Assembly: GCF_051262515.1 (NCBI RefSeq)
Contig: NZ_JBIMER010000007.1
Coordinates: 103,411 to 167,410, forward strand
Direction: 5' to 3'
DNA from: Arthrobacter_N sp051262515
GTDB lineage: Bacteria > Actinomycetota > Actinomycetes > Actinomycetales > Micrococcaceae
Length of the DNA: 64,000 nucleotides
Shown: in pieces, positions 56,144 to 63,789 of the stretch
Layout of the letters: every line of letters starts with the position of its first letter
How positions within the stretch are numbered: position 1 is the first letter of the stretch
The notes under the pieces: generated by a model
Told to the model about the DNA's origin: nothing
The model's database searches: none
The model's input: the letters and a program-made list of their open reading frames with translations, nothing else
Program-made: the position numbers and the translations under genes

Positions 56144-56273
56144 ATCGGCCCATTGCGCCGAAGTTTTCCCCCGCCTTCTGGTGATTCGAGAAACACGCCA
56201 GCCCTTCGATGCCGGTTTGGCGCATGTCTATGACCATAATGGGGGGTAACGACAAAGAATCGGAGGAATCAAC

Positions 56274-56357
56274 ATGCGCGGAAACAACCTTGTTTGGACC
56301 ATCGTGGGCGTGCTGGTGGCTGTTGCCCTGGTTATCTGGATCGCTTCGGCCATCTAG
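56274..56357 (+). CDS. 27-residue single-helix membrane peptide
   Basis: A strong ribosome binding site GGAGG (56262-56266) stands seven bases before an ATG that opens a 28-codon frame. The peptide begins MRGNNLVWTIVG, continues as one hydrophobic helix and ends SAI. A convincing terminator follows 22 bases after the stop. Good binding site, hydrophobic helix and own terminator all support a real gene, shorter than most annotation cut-offs. The function is unknown; such peptides often bind larger membrane proteins. Confidence 0.7.
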   Translation: MRGNNLVWTIVGVLVAVALVIWIASAI

Positions 56358-56378
56358 AACGTCCCTCGGAGTAGTTAC

Positions 56379-56414
56379 GAAGAGACCCCGGCCGTATTCG
56401 GCTGGGGTCTCTTC
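56379..56414 (+). terminator. Terminator after the small membrane peptide gene
   Basis: GAAGAGACCCCGGCCG (56379-56394) pairs with CGGCTGGGGTCTCTTC (56399-56414), 16 positions with one mismatch and a TATT loop. A short pyrimidine-rich tail follows. Confidence 0.8.
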
Positions 56415-56428
56415 TGTTGCGCGCCTAT

Positions 56429-56517
56429 TTTCGACGAAGGCAGATGCCCCCCGCCCCCGTTTGACCGAAGGTAGATGTCGGATTCGTGGCCGAAACCGAC
56501 ATCTACCTTCGTCGAAA
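56429..56517. repeat. Extragenic inverted repeat with two alternative left arms, downstream of purL
   Basis: CGAAGGTAGATGTCGG (56466-56481) is perfectly inverted as CCGACATCTACCTTCG (56496-56511). The right arm, extended as CATCTACCTTCGTCGAAA (56500-56517), also matches TTTCGACGAAGGCAGATG (56429-56446) in inversion with one mismatch. So one arm can pair with either of two partners. On the purL strand it begins about 30 bases after the stop and may end that transcript or protect its 3' end. Confidence 0.7.
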
Positions 56518-56547
56518 CGCGAGGGGAGGCAGGTGGCTTTGTCGAAG

Positions 56548-58848
56548 TTAGAAGTACTTCGGCAGCGTCCCCTCGTGGGCCTCGCGCAGTTCCGACAGGT
56601 CCAGGGTGAACTGGCCCTGCACCTCGAGCGCATCGGATTCCGTGTCGACGACGCCGAGGCGCACCACCGGGTACCGGCGGGCCGTGGCCATGTCGTTGAA
56701 GCGGACCTCCTCCGAGCGGGGCACCGCCACGACGGCGCGCGCCTGGGACTCGGAGAACAGCGCCGTGAACGCGTCCACGCCGTCCCGGTCGCAGAGATCG
56801 TCCAGCGCCACGCGGGCGCCGACGCCGTAGCGCAGCGACATCTCGGACAGGGTCGCCGCGAGCCCGCCCTCGGAGAGGTCGTGCGCGGAGTCGATCATGC
56901 CGTCGCGGGAAGCGTTGATCAGGATCGCGCCGAGCGTCTTCTCCGCGGCGAGGTCGATCTTCGGCGGGAGGCCGCCGAGCTGCCCGCGGATGTTCGCGTA
57001 CTCGGACCCGTCCAACTCGTCGCGCGTGGTGCCGAGCAGGTAGATGGCCTGGCCGTCGGCGTCGTCGCGCCAGCCCGAGGGCGTGCGGCGCGCGACATCG
57101 TCGAACTTGCCGAGCACCGCCACCACGGGGGAGGGATGGATCGGCGTCGAACCCGTCTGGTTGTAGAGCGAGACGTTGCCGCCGGTGACCGGGACGCCGA
57201 GCTCCATGCACGCGTCGGAGAGGCCGCGGATGGATTCGGCCAGCTGCCACATCACGTCCGGGTCCTCGGGGGAGCCGAAGTTCAGGCAGTCGGACACGGC
57301 CATCGGCACGGCGCCGGACGTGGCGACGTTGCGGTAGGCCTCGGCCAGGGCTAGCTGCGCGCCCGTGTAGGGATCCAGGAACGCGTAACGGCCGTTGGCG
57401 TCGGTGGACAGCGCCACGCCCAGACCGGTCTCCTCGTCGACGCGGATCACTCCGGCGTCGTCCGGAGCGGACAGGGCGGTGTTGCCGCCGACGTAGCGGT
57501 CGTACTGGTTGGTGATCCAGGACTTGTCGCACATGTTCGGGGACGCCACCAGCTCCAGCACCGCGGCCTTGAGCGCCTCGCCCGTGGCCGGAAGCCCGGC
57601 GCCGGCGTCGGAGGACCGGAAGGTCTCGGACTGCAGCTTGTCCTGCCACTCGGGGCGCGCGTACGGGCGGTCGTAGACCGGACCCTCGTGCGCGACCGTC
57701 TTCGGGTCGACGTCGACGATCGTCTCGCCGTTCCACGTGATGATCAACCGGCCGGTGTCGGTGACCTCGCCGAGCCAGGAGTACTCGACGGCCCACTTCT
57801 CCATGACGGCCTCGAACGCCTCGACGTTCTCCGGGGAGACGACGGCCATCATGCGTTCCTGCGACTCCGACATCAGGATCTCGCCCGGGGTCAGGGTCGG
57901 GTCGCGCAGCAGGACGGAGGTGAGCTCCACCTGCATGCCGCCGTCGCCGTTGGAGGCCAGCTCCGACGTGGCGCAGGAGATGCCCGCGGCGCCGAGGTCC
58001 TGGATGCCCTCCACGAGGGAGCCCTTGAACAGCTCCAGGCAGCACTCGATGAGCACCTTCTCGGCGAACGGGTCGCCGACCTGGACCGCGGGGCGCTTGG
58101 ACGGCTTGGTGTCGTCGAAGGACTCGGAGGCCAGCACGGAGGCGCCGCCGATGCCGTCCCCGCCGGTGCGGGCGCCGAACAGGACCACCTTGTTGCCCTT
58201 GCCGGAGGCGTTGGCCAGGCGGATGTCCTCGTGGCGCATGACACCCACGGCCAGGGCGTTGACCAGCGGGTTGCCCTGGTAGACGGAGTCGAAGACCATC
58301 TCGCCGCCGATGTTCGGCAGGCCCAGGGAGTTGCCGTAGCCGCCGATGCCGGCGACCGCGCCGTGCATGACGCGGGCGGTGTCCGGGTGGTCGATGGCGC
58401 CGAAGCGCAGCGGGTCCATCACGGCAACCGGGCGGGCGCCCATGGAGATGATGTCGCGCACGATCCCGCCGATGCCGGTCGCCGCGCCCTGGTAGGGCTC
58501 CACGAACGACGGCGAGTTGTGGGACTCGATCTTGAAGGTCACGGCCCAGCCGTCGCCGAGGTTGGTGACGCCGGCGTTCTCGCCGATGCCCACCAGCATG
58601 TCCTTCTTCATCTCCTCGGTGACCTTCTCGCCGAACTGGCGCAGGTGGTTCTTGGAGGATTTGTAGGAGCAGTGCTCGGACCACATGACCGAGTACATCG
58701 CGAGCTCGGCGGCGGTCGGGCGGCGGCCCAGGACCTTGATGATCTCCTCGAACTCGTTCTGCTTCAGGCCCAGTTCGGCCCAGGGAAGCTCGGTGTCCGG
58801 GGTGGTGGCGGCGTGCTCAACGGTGTCGATGTTGAACTGCTGGGTCAC
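56548..58848 (-). CDS. purL: Phosphoribosylformylglycinamidine synthase, large subunit
   Basis: The 766-residue protein is the small form of PurL used with separate PurQ and PurS subunits. It converts FGAR to FGAM with ATP and ammonia in step four of purine synthesis. The start WAELGLKQNEFEEIIKVLGRRP, the motif SVMWSEHCSYKSSK and HNSPSFVEPYQGAATG are typical. The GTG start overlaps the purQ stop (GTGA), so the order is purS, purQ, purL on the minus strand. A hairpin follows the stop. Confidence 0.96.
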   Translation of the reverse strand: MTQQFNIDTVEHAATTPDTELPWAELGLKQNEFEEIIKVLGRRPTAAELAMYSVMWSEHCSYKSSKNHLRQFGEKVTEEMKKDMLVGIGENAGVTNLGDGWAVTFKIESHNSPSFVEPYQGAATGIGGIVRDIISMGARPVAVMDPLRFGAIDHPDTARVMHGAVAGIGGYGNSLGLPNIGGEMVFDSVYQGNPLVNALAVGVMRHEDIRLANASGKGNKVVLFGARTGGDGIGGASVLASESFDDTKPSKRPAVQVGDPFAEKVLIECCLELFKGSLVEGIQDLGAAGISCATSELASNGDGGMQVELTSVLLRDPTLTPGEILMSESQERMMAVVSPENVEAFEAVMEKWAVEYSWLGEVTDTGRLIITWNGETIVDVDPKTVAHEGPVYDRPYARPEWQDKLQSETFRSSDAGAGLPATGEALKAAVLELVASPNMCDKSWITNQYDRYVGGNTALSAPDDAGVIRVDEETGLGVALSTDANGRYAFLDPYTGAQLALAEAYRNVATSGAVPMAVSDCLNFGSPEDPDVMWQLAESIRGLSDACMELGVPVTGGNVSLYNQTGSTPIHPSPVVAVLGKFDDVARRTPSGWRDDADGQAIYLLGTTRDELDGSEYANIRGQLGGLPPKIDLAAEKTLGAILINASRDGMIDSAHDLSEGGLAATLSEMSLRYGVGARVALDDLCDRDGVDAFTALFSESQARAVVAVPRSEEVRFNDMATARRYPVVRLGVVDTESDALEVQGQFTLDLSELREAHEGTLPKYF

Positions 58849-59600
58849 TTGGTTCCTCCAACGAGGGTGGTCAGGACGGAGGTGAACATGCCCAGTCCGT
58901 CGGTTCCGGTGTGGTCGGGACCGTAGCCGGCCTCGACGGCGTGCTCGGGGTGCGGCATGAGGCCCACGACGTTTCCGGCGGCGTTGGAGATGCCGGCGAT
59001 GTCGCGGCGGGAGCCGTTCGGGTTCCAGCCGACGTAGCGGAACACCACGCGGCCCTCGGCCTCGAGCGCGTCCAACGTCTTCTCGTCGGCGATGTACTGG
59101 CCGTCCTGGTTCTTCAGGACGATCGAGATCTCCTGGCCGGCGTCGTACTGGTTGGTCCAGGACGTCGCGGCGTTCTCGACGCGCAGCGTCTGGTCGCGGC
59201 AGAGGAACTTCAGATGGTCGTTCTTGATCATCGAACCCGGCAGCAGGTGGGACTCGGTGAGGATCTGGAAGCCGTTGCAGATGCCCAGCACGGGCAGCTT
59301 GGCGTCCGACTTCGCGGCGTCGATGATGCGGCCCATCATGGGCGCGAAGCGTGAGATCGCCCCGGCGCGCAGGTAGTCGCCGTAGGAGAAGCCGCCGGGG
59401 ATCACCACGGCGTCGACGTCGGAAAGGGTGTCGTCGCCGTGCCAGAGCGGCACTGCCTCGGCGCCGGCGAGGCGCACGGCGCGGGCGGCGTCGCGGTCGT
59501 CCAGCGTTCCGGGGAAGGTGACGACGCCGATGCGTGCGCCGGAGAGCGCGGCGCCTGGCGCGGGCGAATAGTCGCCGATCAGGGGGATTCCGGTGCTCAT
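58845..59600 (-). CDS. purQ: Phosphoribosylformylglycinamidine synthase, glutaminase subunit
   Basis: The 251-residue class I glutamine amidotransferase supplies ammonia to PurL. The nucleophile cysteine lies in VLGICNGFQ, and the catalytic His-x-Glu in LMPHPEHAVE near the C-terminus. The ATG shares a base with the purS stop (TAATG). The extra 20 residues at the N-terminus before IGVVTFPGTLDD are more than most PurQ proteins have; a start nearer that motif is possible. Confidence 0.95.
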   Translation of the reverse strand: MSTGIPLIGDYSPAPGAALSGARIGVVTFPGTLDDRDAARAVRLAGAEAVPLWHGDDTLSDVDAVVIPGGFSYGDYLRAGAISRFAPMMGRIIDAAKSDAKLPVLGICNGFQILTESHLLPGSMIKNDHLKFLCRDQTLRVENAATSWTNQYDAGQEISIVLKNQDGQYIADEKTLDALEAEGRVVFRYVGWNPNGSRRDIAGISNAAGNVVGLMPHPEHAVEAGYGPDHTGTDGLGMFTSVLTTLVGGTK

Positions 59601-59851
59601 TATTCGGCGACGACCTCGACGTTGACGACGTCCTCGATCACCGGGTTGGACAGGAGCGTCTCGGCGGCTTCGCGGGCCTGCGCCAGGACGGCCTCGGTCA
59701 CCTCGCCCTCGACGGTGAGTTCGAACCGCTTGCCCTGGCGGACGCCGGAAAAGGCGTCGAAGCCGAGCCGCGGGAGCGCCCCCACGATGGCCTTGCCCTG
59801 CGGGTCAAGGATTTCGGGCTTGGGCATAACATCAACAACGATCCGGGGCAT
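59600..59851 (-). CDS. purS: Phosphoribosylformylglycinamidine synthase subunit PurS
   Basis: The 83-residue protein matches PurS: PRIVVDVMPKPEILDPQGKAI at the start and QGKRFELTVEG in the middle. PurS dimers bridge PurL and PurQ in the complex. It is the first gene of the purSQL operon. The ATG at 59851 follows GGAG with eight spacer bases. It has an Asp/Val-rich C-terminus that reads VIEDVVNVEVVAE. Confidence 0.95.
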   Translation of the reverse strand: MPRIVVDVMPKPEILDPQGKAIVGALPRLGFDAFSGVRQGKRFELTVEGEVTEAVLAQAREAAETLLSNPVIEDVVNVEVVAE

Positions 59852-60029
59852 CCGGTGTCTCCTGTGCGCGAGGGGTGTGGTTAAAGCCGCCTGCGGAGGT
59901 GCCGTCTCACGCCAGGGTGCCGGCGCTCCGCGAGCTTGCCCGCCCAGTCTACCGGCTCGACGCCGGGCGGCCCGGCGTCCGTGACCGGTGCCACTGGGGT
60001 GCGGAGAGCGGGGGACGTAATCTGGTGCC

Positions 60030-60158
60030 ATGGCTACACAACGATCGACCGACGGGCGTCCGCCGTCGTTCCTGCTCCCCATCATGGCGGCCGCCGTCGC
60101 GGCCGGGCTCCTGCGGCTGGTCCTGCGCAAGCGCGCCGACGACCGGCGCGGGTCCTGA
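60030..60158 (+). CDS. Small basic membrane ORF upstream of the YchJ-like gene
   Basis: A 42-residue frame begins MATQRSTDGRPPSFLLPIM, continues through a hydrophobic stretch (AAAVAAGLLRLVL) and ends in a basic tail. GGGGGAC lies before the ATG. Its TGA overlaps the proposed CTG start of the YchJ-like gene. It has no homologue that I recognise; the composition suits a single-pass membrane protein. Confidence 0.5.
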   Translation: MATQRSTDGRPPSFLLPIMAAAVAAGLLRLVLRKRADDRRGS

Positions 60159-60565
60159 CCCCGCCGGCCCCCGGCACCGCTGACGCCGCGTCCTGCCCCT
60201 GCCTGTCCGGCGAGGCCTACGGCGCGTGCTGCGGGCGTTTCCACGCGGGCTTCGACGACGGCGTGTGGCCTCCCACGGCGGCCGGGCTGATGCGCTCGCG
60301 CTACAGCGCGTTCGTGGCCGGCCGGGTGGACTACCTGCTGGCCACCTGGCATCCGTCAACGCGCCCGGAATCGCTGGAACTCGACGGCGGAACCGTCTGG
60401 CGGCGCCTCGACGTCGTGCGGGTCGAGGCCGGCGGACCGTTCGACGACCGCGGCGTCGTCGAGTTCGCGGCGCATTACCGGCACGACGGCGAACGCGGCG
60501 CCCAGCGCGAGGTCAGCGCCTTCGTCCGCGAGGACGGCCGCTGGTACTACGTGGACGGCGAATAG
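60155..60565 (+). CDS. YchJ/UPF0225 family SEC-C domain protein
   Basis: The protein has the SEC-C zinc motif CPCLSGEAYGACCG near the N-terminus, then LMRSRYSAFVAGRVDYLLATWHP and EFAAHYRH, all standard for YchJ/UPF0225. No ATG, GTG or TTG lies at a sensible place; the only close candidate is the CTG at 60155, which overlaps the preceding stop as CTGA, in the same manner as ATGA junctions elsewhere in this window. A GTG at 59999 would add a long, unlike N-terminus. With the CTG the protein has 136 residues. Function unknown. Confidence 0.75.
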   Translation: MTPPAPGTADAASCPCLSGEAYGACCGRFHAGFDDGVWPPTAAGLMRSRYSAFVAGRVDYLLATWHPSTRPESLELDGGTVWRRLDVVRVEAGGPFDDRGVVEFAAHYRHDGERGAQREVSAFVREDGRWYYVDGE

Positions 60566-60572
60566 CGCGCCC

Positions 60573-61895
60573 TCACACCCGGCCGAGCGCGTCGATGTCC
60601 TCGAGGAACTTCCCGTGGACCTCGTCGCTGACGGTGGTCCGCGTGTCCGCGATCGAGTCGAGGTAGTCCTGCGTCGACGGTCCCTTGCGGGCCTGGCCCG
60701 AAACCGCCGCGCCGCCCTCCGTGGCCGCTCCGCCGTTGTCGTCGACGTACACCGCCTTTTCCAAGGCGCGCTGGGACGCACTCCGGGCCGCGTACTCGAT
60801 GTCCGCGGGGGAAAAGCCGCCGGTGCGCTCCACCAGCAGGGCCACGTCCACTCCGCCGACCACATGCGCGGGAATGAAGCGCTGCCACATGGCCTCGCGC
60901 GCCTGGCTGTCCGGCAGTCCGATCGGGATGACGTAGTCGAAGCGGCCGTGGCGCAGGAACGCGGAGTCCAGGGCGCGAATGAAGTTGGTGGCGCAGACCA
61001 GAAGGCGGCCGGGCTGTTCGCGGAACGCCGGGATGATCTTAAGCAGCTCGTTGGTGACGCCCTGCAGGGGCGACGGCGGTTCGCCCGAGCGCTGGGCGGC
61101 GATTTCCTCCACCTCGTCGATGAACACGACGCAGTGCTCCAATTCCGCGATCTCGAGGAACGTTTCGCGCAGCGCGCCGGCCAGGCCCCGCGGATCGGAG
61201 GCGAGCCGGGACGGAAACACCTCGACGAACGGCCATTCCAGCCGGGAGGCGATCGCCTTCGCGAACGTGGTCTTGCCGGTTCCGGGAGGGCCGAACAGCA
61301 CGACGGCGCGCGGGGGCACCACGCCGTATTCGTCGGCGAGATCCGCCTCGGCCAGGGGCAGGACGAGGCGACGCTCCAGCAATTCCTTTTCGTTGCGCAT
61401 GCCGGCCACGTTCTCCCAGAGGTCCCGGGCGAGGATGCGGCCGCCCAGCTGGGCCAGCGGTTCGAGTTCCTGGCGCTGGACCGGGATTTTCCGTTCGAAG
61501 TAGCGCAGGTTCTGCTTCACGACGAAGCCGCGGTCCAGGAACGCGTCCACGCGGGTCTCCGCCTCCGGCATCAGCGCTGAGAGCTTGTTCAGCCCGTGCG
61601 GGGCCATTCGGTTTTCGACGGCGGCGAGCAGCGAGGTGCCGATGCCGCGGCCGCGGAATTCCGGCAGCGTGGCGAGGAAGACGATCCAGCCCTGGTCGTG
61701 CGCGGCGCGCCCGACGGCGGCGCCGACCACCTGCTCGCCCTGGACCGCGACGACGGCGTGGTCCTTCTCGCAGGAGGCCAGCACCTCGGAGAGCGCGTAG
61801 ACGGGTTCGACGCCGGTGGCCTTGAGGGATTCCCAGAGGTGAAGGATCCCGTCGAGGTCGGCCGAGTGGAAGTCCCTGATGCGCCAGGTGGTCAT
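60573..61895 (-). CDS. GNAT acetyltransferase-AAA+ ATPase fusion protein
   Basis: This 440-residue protein joins two domains. Residues 1-140 are a GNAT acetyltransferase, with the acetyl-CoA loop in FRGRGIGTSLLAAVE. Residues about 170-400 are a single AAA+ module with Walker A GPPGTGKTTF, Walker B CVVFIDEVEEI, a sensor 1 asparagine in LLVCATN, and FLRHGRFDYVIPIGLP, as in FtsH or Cdc48-like unfoldases. No protease domain follows. The GNAT part may be a substrate-recognition or modifying domain. The ATG at 61895 lies upstream of a free-standing promoter region. The gene converges on the YchJ-like gene, with seven bases between. Confidence 0.82.
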   Translation of the reverse strand: MTTWRIRDFHSADLDGILHLWESLKATGVEPVYALSEVLASCEKDHAVVAVQGEQVVGAAVGRAAHDQGWIVFLATLPEFRGRGIGTSLLAAVENRMAPHGLNKLSALMPEAETRVDAFLDRGFVVKQNLRYFERKIPVQRQELEPLAQLGGRILARDLWENVAGMRNEKELLERRLVLPLAEADLADEYGVVPPRAVVLFGPPGTGKTTFAKAIASRLEWPFVEVFPSRLASDPRGLAGALRETFLEIAELEHCVVFIDEVEEIAAQRSGEPPSPLQGVTNELLKIIPAFREQPGRLLVCATNFIRALDSAFLRHGRFDYVIPIGLPDSQAREAMWQRFIPAHVVGGVDVALLVERTGGFSPADIEYAARSASQRALEKAVYVDDNGGAATEGGAAVSGQARKGPSTQDYLDSIADTRTTVSDEVHGKFLEDIDALGRV

Positions 61896-62096
61896 GAGCG
61901 TCTCCGTTCGTTGGGGCCGCGGCCCCGGCTGCTTTCGTGGTCTCCACTCTTCTGCAAATCCACGCGGCGATCTAGGGGGTTCCGCGTGAAAGAACGGCGA
62001 TTCTTCGCGCTGTGGGAAAACGGGTGCCGTACTTCCGGCACATATGTGGAACCGCATCCGGTGCCAAGCCCGCGCGCCTACCCGAATAAGGAACTG

Positions 62097-62154
62097 TTGT
62101 GCCAAGGTGTTGACACAAGAGGCGAGATTCGTTTGTATTAGTTGGATGGCACAA
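62097..62154. promoter_or_regulatory. Promoter with TTGTG(C/T)C half-sites for the GntR operon
   Basis: TTGACA (62110-62115) and TTGTAT (62133-62138) are 17 bases apart, a strong sigma-70 promoter. TTGTGCC (62097-62103) is inverted as GACACAA (62112-62118), overlapping the -35 element, and GGCACAA recurs at 62148-62154 beyond the -10. These are likely sites for the GntR protein encoded downstream. The rest of the gap 61896-62188 shows nothing else. Confidence 0.6.
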
Positions 62155-62188
62155 GCCGTCGTCACCCACGATCGAATGGACCCACCCC

Positions 62189-63175
62189 ATGGCCATGCTC
62201 GAGCTAGTCATGATCCTGCTGGTCGCCCTCGCGCTGGTGCTCCTCCTATGGGGCTTCGTTGCGGTGCTCCGGCGCACCCCCCACGGTGCCACGGGTCTCG
62301 CAGGGGAGCTGGCGGCGCTGGATCGTGGACGGCGGGCAGAAGCCGACCCCGGAGTGCGTTGGGTGGCGCGGACCGAAGCCGCCGCGTTGGCCGCGGGGCT
62401 CGCTGTTGCCGCCGCCTGCGCGTGGTGGGGACTCGACGGGGGCGAACACCACGGGCTGCCGTTCTTCCTTGCCGCCATGGCCGGCGCGCTGGCGGGCCTG
62501 CCGGTCATCGCGCTCGTGCCCAGCCCGCGCTGGCCCCAGGCGCGGGGAGGCGTGGTCGTCGCGGACTTGACCCCGCGCGGATCCACGAGCTTCGGCCGCG
62601 GCCGGACCTTCGCGCTTCCGCTGGCCGCGGCCTGCCTCCTGGTGGTGGGCCTCGCCGTCGCCGGGCTCGGGTCCGTTGCCGGCGAGGACGGCCAGCACCG
62701 CTTCTTGCGGAGTGTCGTCATCCCGCTGGTCGACGGAATCCCGGTGATCGGCGAGGGCGTCACCGTGCAGACAACCGGGCCTTTTCCCGGCTGGTTCTAC
62801 GGTGTGCCGCTGATGGTGGGAACTTTGGTGCTGGTGGTCGGGGTGTGGTGGGTCCTGCGTCGGGCGGCGCGGGCTGCCCGCCCCGCCGACGAGGCGCTGT
62901 TCGGCGTCGACACCGCCTTGCGCGTTGTGCAAACCCGGTTCGTTGTGTCCGCGTCGACCTCTGTCCTCCTCTTCCAAGTCGCGGTGGTGTCCCTCATGGC
63001 CGGGCTGGCGTTGCGGAGCTCCCACGGCCCGATCCTTGCTCTGCTCCTGATCGGTGGCGCCTTTGTCGCCGGCCTCGCAGCACTGGTGCTCCTCTTCCGG
63101 GCGGGCGGCGTCGTGGTGGAGGGTCTGGCCGTCGCCTCCGGAGACCGCCGCGGCGCGCGTTCGGTCGCGTCGTGA
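62189..63175 (+). CDS. Polytopic membrane protein upstream of a YtrA-type GntR
   Basis: The 328-residue protein has about six to seven hydrophobic segments (for example LELVMILLVALALVLLLWGF at the start) separated by short Arg/Gly loops. I recognise no transporter or enzyme motif. The ATG at 62189 has no good ribosome binding site; another ATG lies at 62195. Its stop overlaps the GntR start (GTGA), so the two are co-translated. YtrA-type regulators normally control ABC-type or DUF1648/SdpI-like membrane proteins, and this may play a similar role in envelope stress. Confidence 0.75.
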   Translation: MAMLELVMILLVALALVLLLWGFVAVLRRTPHGATGLAGELAALDRGRRAEADPGVRWVARTEAAALAAGLAVAAACAWWGLDGGEHHGLPFFLAAMAGALAGLPVIALVPSPRWPQARGGVVVADLTPRGSTSFGRGRTFALPLAAACLLVVGLAVAGLGSVAGEDGQHRFLRSVVIPLVDGIPVIGEGVTVQTTGPFPGWFYGVPLMVGTLVLVVGVWWVLRRAARAARPADEALFGVDTALRVVQTRFVVSASTSVLLFQVAVVSLMAGLALRSSHGPILALLLIGGAFVAGLAALVLLFRAGGVVVEGLAVASGDRRGARSVAS

Positions 63176-63528
63176 TCTCCGTGGATCCCGCCTCGCCGAG
63201 CCCGCCGGTTGAACAGATCCGGTCCCAGCTGGCGGCGCTGATCCGCACCGGGTCCTTGGAAGCGGACGCCCGGATGCCCACCGTGCGGCAGCTCGCGGGC
63301 GACCTGCGCGTCGCGCCGGGGACCGTGGCCAAGGCGTACAGGGAGCTTGAGGGTGCCGGGTTGATCCGCACGGGGCGTGCGGCCGGAACGCGGGTGAACC
63401 CGGGGCAGCTGACGAGTGACGCGGTGCTCGCCGCCGCCGCCGGCCTCGTTCGGGTCGCACGTTCCGCCGGCCTGGAGCTCGACGAGGCACTCGGCGTGGT
63501 TGCCTCGAGGTGGGAAGCGCGGGACTGA
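63172..63528 (+). CDS. GntR regulator, YtrA subfamily
   Basis: The 118-residue protein is a short GntR regulator: the winged helix occupies residues about 10-75 (PPVEQIRSQLAALIRTGSL, MPTVRQLAGDLRVAPGTVAKAYRELEGAGLI) and only a short helical tail follows, the hallmark of the YtrA subfamily. The GTG overlaps the preceding stop. It probably binds the TTGTG-type half-sites at 62097-62154 and represses its own operon until cell-wall-active compounds or other signals are sensed; the signal is not known. Confidence 0.88.
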   Translation: MISVDPASPSPPVEQIRSQLAALIRTGSLEADARMPTVRQLAGDLRVAPGTVAKAYRELEGAGLIRTGRAAGTRVNPGQLTSDAVLAAAAGLVRVARSAGLELDEALGVVASRWEARD

Positions 63529-63572
63529 CGGATAAGAAAGGTCCATCGCCACGTCCGGGGATGCGGCAGGCG

Positions 63573-63677
63573 TCCCCGCGTCAGTGCCTCGGGGCTCTCC
63601 TTGCCGGCAATCGCCGCGATGGCGAGCGAGGCGATCGGGTCCGCCCATGACCAGCGGAACCTCGTGGACAACGTGTT
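63573..63677 (-). pseudogene. Remnant of a cation diffusion facilitator gene
   Basis: On the minus strand 35 codons read NTLST...WSWADPIASLAIAAIAGKESPEAL. This fits the last membrane helix of actinobacterial cation-efflux proteins (WWWADPVAALVIAAIAVKEG). Neither the N-terminal helices nor the usual end can be found nearby. Confidence 0.55.
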
Positions 63678-63756
63678 GCGCACATGCGAGCAACCGATTC
63701 TGGACCCGGTGCGGACGGCCGCTGGGGACGAGAAGAACCTACTGGGGGACGGTGCT

Positions 63757-63789
63757 ACCTGGACCACCTGGACCACCTGGACCATCTGG
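63757..63789. repeat. Short tandem repeat, unit ACCTGGACC
   Basis: The 9-base unit occurs three times in a row and then once more with one change (ACCATCTGG). It lies between the cation-efflux remnant and the end of the window, and is not part of a credible gene. Confidence 0.75.

Noticed and set aside
56375..58684. A 769-codon minus-strand frame overlapping purL
   Set aside because: Shadow frame of purL, rich in Arg and Gly; purL motifs are all in the frame 56548-58848.
63757..63789. The 9-base tandem repeat as a CRISPR array
   Set aside because: Units are directly adjacent without spacers and far too short.
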